Both the position numbers and the translations under genes were made by a program. A stretch of 6,000 nucleotides of DNA from an uncultured Methylophilus sp. (GTDB lineage: Bacteria > Pseudomonadota > Gammaproteobacteria > Burkholderiales > Methylophilaceae): positions 1-6,000 of the forward strand of contig CAKZJM010000146.1 of assembly GCA_936943315.1 (NCBI GenBank), given 5' to 3'. The notes under the pieces are model-generated. The model searched no databases. It was given only the letters and a program-made list of their open reading frames with translations, and had not been told where the DNA came from. Of the stretch, positions 1-3,538 are shown piece after piece (the first letter of the stretch is position 1; every line of letters starts with the position of its first letter).

Positions 1-75
1 ACGGCCAGAGAGCATTACCGCACCTTGCGTAAAGAAGAACGTCTTTTACTGTTGAAGTTTCTTGAGTCGCTTTAA
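1..75 (+). CDS. C-terminal end of a probable di-haem cytochrome c peroxidase-like (DUF1111) protein, partial
   Basis: Frame 1 is open from the window edge to a TAA at 73-75 and encodes the last 24 residues of a protein, including HYRTLRKEER followed by LLLLKFLESL. A short stretch of the type 'L...ER..LL.FLESL' at the very end is typical of DUF1111 di-haem oxidoreductases (MauG/cytochrome c peroxidase relatives, periplasmic c-type haem proteins), where this helix closes the second haem domain. No haem-binding CxxCH motif falls inside the visible part, so the family call rests on the tail alone. The gene converges on the bestrophin gene, with only 7 bases between the two stop codons. The ending could also belong to another c-type cytochrome. 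It is very likely to be coding, but the function is only a moderate guess. Confidence 0.5.
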   Translation, partial: TAREHYRTLRKEERLLLLKFLESL

Positions 76-82
76 GCCATGC

Positions 83-1006
83 TTACATCAACACAAACTC
101 TTTGGGTGTTGGTAGTGTTGGCAAATCGCTTTCACCTAATGCCTCCCGCAGCTCAATGTCTATGATTTCAGTCAGGGCATTAATCGGCAGCGCATTGGCA
201 ATCGGCGCAAACGGTTCTTCGAGTTCGTTCCCTAGCGCATCCAGCCCAAACAAGGTATAGGCCGCCAATGCGGTCACAAACGGCGTCGCCCAACCCAGCG
301 TGTTGGCAAAACAAAATGGCATCAAGAAACAAAAAGTATACGCGGTGCGGTGCAGCAACAAGGTATAGCCAAATGGAATCGGTGTGTTCTGGATGCGCTC
401 ACAAGCCGCTTGCGTGAAGGCCAGTTTCTGAATCAACTCTTCTAACAGGTTAAACTGTATCGGTTGGATGCGGCCCTCTGCCAGTGCCTGAATCAGGATG
501 CGCTCCATGGCCCGTAAAATGACTTCAGGCGGATTTTTGCTCTGTGAAAAGGACTCTGCCAACGCTGGCGCAAGTAGCTCCTTGATGCGTGACAGCTGAT
601 TGCCTGGCCGTAGTTGCCTTAACAGCGCATGCGCATAAGCAATATTGTATTCGAGTAACTGTTTGCGAGCGGCACTGAGCTCACCCTCATGCATATCCAG
701 AATCTGGCTCAAACGCGCCAGATTTCTGGCCGTGAGCATAAATTCTCCCCATACTTTCCTCGCCTCCCACCAGCGCTCATAGCAGGCATTATTTCTAAAA
801 GCCAAAAAAATCGACAGCGTAATGCCAAGCAAGGCGAAGGGGCCACCATCAAACCTGGGGAGCCAGTCTGGCCGATAGGTATAAATGGAGACCACCACGG
901 CGGAAAGCGATGCCACAAACGTGAGTAGCGGCATGATCTTGAGGACGATGGATCCTTTAATGATAAAAAACAGCTCAAACAGGTGGGGTCTGGGTCTAAC
1001 GATCAA
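83..1006 (-). CDS. Bestrophin family (YneE/UPF0187-type) inner-membrane ion channel
   Basis: This 307-residue protein belongs to the prokaryotic bestrophin family, which form pentameric ion channels in the inner membrane; the Klebsiella homologue conducts cations. Visible family motifs are RNNACYERWWEARKVWGE (71-88), the conserved block ACERIQNTPIPFGYTLLLHR (201-220), and LFGLDALGNELEEPFAPIAN (252-271), the acidic signature region. Hydrophobic segments lie near residues 18-42, 55-72, 221-238 and 240-256, the usual four-helix arrangement with a cytoplasmic helical middle (about 75-215). Length is normal for the family (about 300). The start is a TTG codon, chosen because it is preceded by GGGAGGAG at 6-base spacing and because the MIVRPRPHLF N-terminus is typical. 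It is transcribed divergently from msrB. Its ion selectivity and physiological role cannot be read from sequence. Confidence 0.9.
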   Translation of the reverse strand: MIVRPRPHLFELFFIIKGSIVLKIMPLLTFVASLSAVVVSIYTYRPDWLPRFDGGPFALLGITLSIFLAFRNNACYERWWEARKVWGEFMLTARNLARLSQILDMHEGELSAARKQLLEYNIAYAHALLRQLRPGNQLSRIKELLAPALAESFSQSKNPPEVILRAMERILIQALAEGRIQPIQFNLLEELIQKLAFTQAACERIQNTPIPFGYTLLLHRTAYTFCFLMPFCFANTLGWATPFVTALAAYTLFGLDALGNELEEPFAPIANALPINALTEIIDIELREALGESDLPTLPTPKEFVLM

Positions 1007-1012
1007 GGAATT

Positions 1013-1020
1013 CTCCTCCC
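1013..1020 (-). promoter_or_regulatory. Shine-Dalgarno deciding the TTG start of the bestrophin gene
   Basis: On the minus strand GGGAGGAG is followed by AATTCC and then TTG. The strong AGGAG core at 6-base spacing supports initiation at the unusual TTG (1004-1006) rather than at a downstream ATG. Confidence 0.75.
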
Positions 1021-1025
1021 TCGCG

Positions 1026-1056
1026 AACTATAGTGACAATGATATACTCGATAGTT
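1026..1056. promoter_or_regulatory. Candidate regulatory site in the bestrophin/msrB divergent intergenic region
   Basis: The 143-base gap between the divergent starts must hold promoters for both genes, but no good -35/-10 pair is visible on either strand. What can be seen is an inverted repeat AACTAT (1026-1031) / ATAGTT (1051-1056), a small palindrome ACTATAGT (1027-1034), and a lone -10-like TATACT (1043-1048) on the plus strand without a convincing -35. The function is not established, and the repeat is short enough to be chance. It does not resemble the 18-bp operator near ohrR. Confidence 0.2.
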
Positions 1057-1149
1057 TGTAGTCTATCTGCCAGCCCTTCGCATGCATGTGACAATAAGAC
1101 ATGGAAAAGGCTGGTTTAGCTTTGTTTGCGCAGCTATGGAAAAAACATC

Positions 1150-1596
1150 ATGTTGAAGTGGAAAGATATTCTCAAACTGGCCAGGGATGGCAATCTGGAG
1201 CCTGATCATAAAGTGCAAAAATCTATTCGCGCCTGGCGCGAAACGCTGGATGAGGAAGTATTTGCCGTGACGCGCCTGAGTGCAACTGAACGCCCGTTTT
1301 CTTCGGAAATGTGTGCGGCGTTCGTCCCCGGCCGCTATGCCTGCGTGTGCTGTGAGCAGGTGTTATTTGATTCCGGGCAGAAATTCGACTCCTCTTCCGG
1401 CTGGCCGTCATTTGACCAACCGCTGGCAGCCAATGCCATTTCCTACTTCGCGGACGAAAGCCACGGCATGCAGCGCATAGAAGTAAAGTGCAACGTGTGC
1501 GACGCGCATCTTGGCCATGTGTTCCCCGATGGCAAAACAGAGACGGGCTTGCGTTATTGCATTAACGGCATCGCGATTGCGTTTATCGCTCAATAA
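1150..1596 (+). CDS. msrB: Peptide-methionine (R)-S-oxide reductase MsrB
   Basis: The protein reduces the R-epimer of methionine sulfoxide in proteins (and poorly in free form), with electrons normally from thioredoxin. From the ATG at 1150 it has 148 residues, the usual single-domain length. Visible motifs: zinc-binding pairs C65/C68 in YACVCCE and C114/C117 in CNVCDAHLGHVF; active-site histidines H120 and H123; KFDSSSGWPSF (78-88); catalytic C137 in GLRYCING. C55 in the SSEMCAAF segment is a plausible resolving cysteine (inference). The usual FPDGP is FPDGK here and the usual RYCINS is RYCING, both mild departures. The frame is open upstream to a TTG at 1126, but ATG 1150 gives the expected N-terminus; its Shine-Dalgarno (GGA at 1138-1140) is weak. 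It converges on the peroxidase gene and fits the oxidative-stress theme. It was probably cytoplasmic, as no signal peptide is seen. Confidence 0.93.
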   Translation: MLKWKDILKLARDGNLEPDHKVQKSIRAWRETLDEEVFAVTRLSATERPFSSEMCAAFVPGRYACVCCEQVLFDSGQKFDSSSGWPSFDQPLAANAISYFADESHGMQRIEVKCNVCDAHLGHVFPDGKTETGLRYCINGIAIAFIAQ

Positions 1597-1601
1597 GGCA
1601 C

Positions 1602-1634
1602 AAAAAAGCGCGGTCTGTGGTGACACAGCCGCGC
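1602..1634 (-). terminator. Rho-independent terminator of the catalase-related peroxidase gene
   Basis: A GC-rich hairpin with arms GCGCGG + CTGTG (1608-1613, 1615-1619) and CACAG + CCGCGC (1624-1634) has a single bulged base and a GTGA tetraloop. Read on the minus strand it is followed by six T's (complement of 1602-1607), which is a classic terminator 44 bases past the peroxidase stop. On the plus strand the same hairpin follows msrB by 11 bases but lacks a T-tract, so termination of msrB there would be weaker. Confidence 0.85.
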
Positions 1635-1662
1635 CAGATATTTAGATCCAGATATTTAGATG
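1635..1662. repeat. 14-bp tandem duplication
   Basis: Two adjacent 14-mers, CAGATATTTAGATC and CAGATATTTAGATG, match at 13 of 14 positions. They lie between the terminator hairpin and the end of the peroxidase gene. This looks like a small slippage duplication in non-coding DNA; no function is evident. Confidence 0.85.
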
Positions 1663-1677
1663 AGGTGCTCTAAATCG

Positions 1678-2667
1678 TTAATGCGCCAATCTTCTGCCAA
1701 AGCTCACGGCATAAGCGGTTGGCCTTGCCAGCAAGATAGGGTCCTTGCTCGGCGCAATGCCCTCTGTCAGTTGTAGCGGGTTAAACATGAGTGGCTTCTC
1801 TGCCGTTTTGCTATCTGCAACCGCTTTATTCAAGGTCAAGGTGCCCAGCTCTACCGTCTTGCGGCTATCTGGCCAGACCACGGTCGCATTGTTCACGTCA
1901 TCCCCTTTATCGGCCAACTGCAGCAGCAGCTTGTATTGCACGCCCTGCCCTTTCACACGTTCAACAATGTCATTCATGAGGTAATCCGGCGCTGCTTTTT
2001 CTGTCGCCTCTTTGCTCAAATATTGTGCCCCTGCCACCGGCACGATCTGGTAACGTCCAAACACGCTTTTGCCTGAAGCATTGGTAAACTCAAACGCATT
2101 GACGCCAAAAAATGGCTGCGTCGCCAGGCTTACTGGTGCAGGTTTTGGCGTCGTCACAAACTTGAGCGCGGCCGGATGTGAACCCAAAAACTGCTCTACC
2201 GGGCTAGGCTTGGCGGTACTGCCTTGTGAATCGCGCACGGCATTTAACAAGCCCAGAAAATCTTCAGGGGTCGCCGCCGGGAAACCGTTGACTGAAATAC
2301 TCACGATATCGGTCGCGGTGCCGTCAGGTAGTTGGAAGCGGATCGCGATACCTTTAGGAAACGCGTTGCCATCTGCATCCGGGATATTCGGTACGCCAGT
2401 GGCATCAGAAAAACGCACCAACACAGGGGTCGCTTTTTGAAAATGGGCGGCTTTGCTAATCCCTGCTGCCTGCGAGGTGGGCGTAAATGTGCCTTCCACC
2501 ATGACGCCTTTGGCGTGATTGGCGCGGTAGCCTGCGTGTGGGCCGCCAGACAATGTGGTTAACGTATCCACCAATTGCTCGGTGACTGGCTTGTCTTCCG
2601 CCATCGCGGGCAGCGTGGCGGTAAGTGCAGTGGCAAACAATACACTGATAATGGCGTTTATTTTCAT
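1678..2667 (-). CDS. Exported catalase-related (SrpA-like) haem peroxidase
   Basis: This 329-residue protein is a small catalase-fold haem peroxidase; members of this subfamily reduce peroxides with an electron donor and usually have little true catalase activity. A Sec signal peptide is visible: basic start, hydrophobic core and a cleavage site after AMA (residue 23), so it should act in the periplasm. Catalase landmarks: distal histidine H51 in RANHAKGVMVEGTF (48-61); VRFSDATG (84-91); GIAIRF (106-111); distal asparagine N127 in SISVNGFP; and the haem-ligand tyrosine Y319 in ARPTAYAVSFGRR, with the arginine R315 four residues before it, aligned to the R..AY of catalases. It is much shorter than monofunctional catalases (about 480), as expected for the subfamily. 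ATG at 2665-2667 has AAGGG at 6-7 bases. It lies downstream of ohrR in the same direction, with its own operator-containing promoter, so organic-peroxide induction is inferred. Confidence 0.9.
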   Translation of the reverse strand: MKINAIISVLFATALTATLPAMAEDKPVTEQLVDTLTTLSGGPHAGYRANHAKGVMVEGTFTPTSQAAGISKAAHFQKATPVLVRFSDATGVPNIPDADGNAFPKGIAIRFQLPDGTATDIVSISVNGFPAATPEDFLGLLNAVRDSQGSTAKPSPVEQFLGSHPAALKFVTTPKPAPVSLATQPFFGVNAFEFTNASGKSVFGRYQIVPVAGAQYLSKEATEKAAPDYLMNDIVERVKGQGVQYKLLLQLADKGDDVNNATVVWPDSRKTVELGTLTLNKAVADSKTAEKPLMFNPLQLTEGIAPSKDPILLARPTAYAVSFGRRLAH

Positions 2668-2714
2668 TTTATTCCCTTTCTATGGTTAAGGCGTTCCAAG
2701 GTTTATTACGTAAA

Positions 2715-2742
2715 ATTAAATCGTGCACTACTTAAATGTCAA
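2715..2742 (-). promoter_or_regulatory. Sigma-70 promoter of the catalase-related peroxidase gene
   Basis: On the minus strand, a perfect -35 TTGACA (2737-2742) is separated by 16 bases from TTTAAT (2715-2720), a 5/6 match to the -10 consensus. Transcription would start near 2708, leaving about a 40-base leader that contains the AAGGG ribosome binding site (2674-2678). The spacer is occupied by the putative OhrR site at 2717-2734. Confidence 0.65.
2717..2734. promoter_or_regulatory. Putative OhrR operator in the peroxidase promoter
   Basis: On the minus strand TAAGTAGTGCACGATTTA is an imperfect dyad (half-sites TAAGTAGTG and TAAATCGTG, 7 of 9 identical). It matches the perfect palindrome at the ohrR promoter at 14 of 18 positions. 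It begins 2 bases after the -35 hexamer and runs into the -10, nearly the same placement as in the ohrR promoter. Binding would block RNA polymerase. That OhrR is the binder is inference from proximity and repetition. Confidence 0.55.
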
Positions 2743-2774
2743 AAAAATGAAACTCCTGTTTTCAGTTGCCGGAG

Positions 2775-3242
2775 CTAGACAACATGTTGAATCAAATGGT
2801 TACGCAAATTGTTCAGCTGTTCACGCAACGCCGTGAGCTCCTCTAATGAGCAACCCATGGCACAAAACATTTCATCCATAATACCCGCAGCTTTCAACCG
2901 CAATTGCCGCCCTTCCTCAGTGAGACAGATAATCACCTGCCGCTCATCCTGGCTAGAGCGCACCCGTTGCACAAGGGCCGCCGCTTCCAGCCGTTTGAGC
3001 AAAGGCGTCAGTGTTGCTGAGTCTAGGAACAACTGCTCGCCGATATCGCTCACCGTGCGCTGATCGCTCTCCCACAATACCAGCATGACCAGATACTGTG
3101 AATAAGTGAGCTCCAGCTTTTTTAACAAAGGCCTGTAGACCTTGTTAATCGCCAGCGACAGCGAATACACAGAAAAGCATAATTGCTCTTGCAAGACAGG
3201 CGTTTTGCCCGTCGAGGGTTTACGGTTAATTAAAGCACTCAT
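2775..3242 (-). CDS. ohrR: OhrR, MarR-family organic hydroperoxide-sensing repressor (two-Cys type)
   Basis: This 155-residue winged-helix repressor is released from DNA when organic hydroperoxides oxidise its sensor cysteine. The signature QLCFSVYS carries C22, and Y36 (VYRPLL), Y47 (LTYSQYLVMLVLWE) and C127 (MFCAMG) fall at the same residue numbers as the sensor cysteine, the two hydrogen-bonding tyrosines and the resolving cysteine of Xanthomonas OhrR, so this should be a disulfide-forming two-Cys type. The recognition region is TVSDIGEQLFLDSATLTPLLKRLE (in part 63-86) and the wing contains DER (99-101). Two further cysteines, C106 and C131, are present. The agreement in numbering supports ATG at 3240-3242 as the start although no Shine-Dalgarno precedes it. 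It lies just upstream of the peroxidase gene; no ohr gene is in the window. It is likely autorepressed through the palindrome in its promoter. Confidence 0.93.
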   Translation of the reverse strand: MSALINRKPSTGKTPVLQEQLCFSVYSLSLAINKVYRPLLKKLELTYSQYLVMLVLWESDQRTVSDIGEQLFLDSATLTPLLKRLEAAALVQRVRSSQDERQVIICLTEEGRQLRLKAAGIMDEMFCAMGCSLEELTALREQLNNLRNHLIQHVV

Positions 3243-3248
3243 GGGGCC

Positions 3249-3277
3249 ATTATAAATAGCGCGCTATTTAATAGCAA
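3249..3277 (-). promoter_or_regulatory. Promoter of ohrR, predicted leaderless
   Basis: On the minus strand, TTGCTA (3272-3277, 4/6 to -35) and a perfect TATAAT (3249-3254) are 17 bases apart. Only six bases (GGCCCC) separate the -10 from the ohrR ATG, so transcription should begin at or within a base or two of the start codon. No Shine-Dalgarno is present between them. Confidence 0.65.
3253..3270. promoter_or_regulatory. Perfect 18-bp palindrome, probable OhrR operator
   Basis: TAAATAGCGCGCTATTTA is a perfect inverted repeat with 9-base arms and no gap. It fills the spacer of the ohrR promoter and overlaps the first two bases of the -10. MarR-family repressors bind such 16-20 bp dyads and commonly autoregulate. 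A degenerate copy occurs in the peroxidase promoter. Confidence 0.75.
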
Positions 3278-3282
3278 CAAAT

Positions 3283-3360
3283 TTAAAAATTATTTCTGAA
3301 AAACTGAATCACGTAGTGAACGATGAAGTTTGCTTTTTTATGCATGCGAATTTGGCTCAT
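3283..3360 (-). CDS. Probable small protein of 25 residues, unrecognised
   Basis: A short frame from ATG (3358-3360) to TAA (3283-3285) encodes 25 residues: a polar, basic start (MSQIRMHKKAN) and a hydrophobic, aromatic second half (FIVHYVIQFFRNNF). The second half could be a short membrane-associated amphipathic helix; the pI is high. The main support is an unusually good ribosome binding site, AAAAGGAG, six bases before the ATG, the strongest of the complete genes here together with that of the bestrophin. A possible promoter lies just upstream. The frame ends 40 bases before the ohrR ATG with no terminator between them, so its transcript could run into ohrR and across its operator. I do not recognise the protein. 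It might instead be a short leader peptide, or a chance frame behind a purine-rich run. Confidence 0.45.
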   Translation of the reverse strand: MSQIRMHKKANFIVHYVIQFFRNNF

Positions 3361-3366
3361 GATGGT

Positions 3367-3374
3367 CTCCTTTT
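3367..3374 (-). promoter_or_regulatory. Strong Shine-Dalgarno before the 25-residue frame
   Basis: AAAAGGAG on the minus strand is followed by ACCATC and then ATG (3360-3358). Sequence and 6-base spacing are near ideal, which is the chief reason to believe the short frame is translated. Confidence 0.6.
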
Positions 3375-3386
3375 AAACACGCTTTC

Positions 3387-3415
3387 ATCATAGTTTGGCT
3401 ATCGCAAGAAATAAA
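3387..3415 (-). promoter_or_regulatory. Possible promoter of the 25-residue frame
   Basis: On the minus strand TATGAT (3387-3392, 5/6 to -10) lies 17 bases after TTTATT (3410-3415, 3/6 to -35). A start near 3380 would give a leader of about 20 bases carrying the Shine-Dalgarno. The -35 is poor and the region is AT-rich, so the call is weak. Confidence 0.35.
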
Positions 3416-3474
3416 GTTGAATGTTTTTATAGCATCGATCAATAAAACTTATCGACAGATCAACTGCACAACAT

Positions 3475-3497
3475 AAAAAAACTCGCCACTGGGCGAG
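3475..3497 (-). terminator. Rho-independent terminator of the GGDEF-EAL gene
   Basis: On the minus strand CTCGCC - CAGT - GGCGAG forms a perfect 6-bp stem with a four-base loop (3482-3497), followed by seven T's (complement of 3475-3481). It lies about 40 bases past the stop of the GGDEF-EAL gene and separates it from the 25-residue frame and ohrR. Confidence 0.9.
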
Positions 3498-3506
3498 GGT
3501 TGGGCC

Positions 3507-3531
3507 ATGCAAACAACAGCGATGCAAACAA
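3507..3531. repeat. 10-bp direct repeat after the GGDEF-EAL gene
   Basis: ATGCAAACAA occurs at 3507-3516 and again at 3522-3531, 15 bases apart start to start, in the short stretch between the gene's stop codon and its terminator. It is seen directly; function is unknown and it may be a chance or slippage repeat. Confidence 0.7.
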
Positions 3532-3538
3532 TGAGGAA

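Noticed and set aside
1026..1066. A further OhrR-type operator upstream of msrB
   Set aside because: The inverted repeats there (AACTAT/ATAGTT, ATAG/CTAT) have long gaps and do not match the 18-bp operator; no evidence links msrB to OhrR.
1126..1149. TTG at 1126 as the msrB start
   Set aside because: It would add eight residues with no family support and has no Shine-Dalgarno; ATG at 1150 gives the expected N-terminus.
1101..1205. A 34-codon plus-strand frame starting ATG at 1101 that overlaps the start of msrB
   Set aside because: It has no ribosome binding site, overlaps msrB in another frame, and its latter half is simply the msrB coding sequence shifted.
2737..2774. Possible intrinsic terminator between ohrR and the peroxidase gene (weak CTCC/GGAG stem before seven T's, minus strand)
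   Set aside because: The stem is only four pairs with a large loop, and the T-run merges with the TTGACA -35 of the peroxidase promoter, so I read it as promoter sequence. Read-through from ohrR remains possible.
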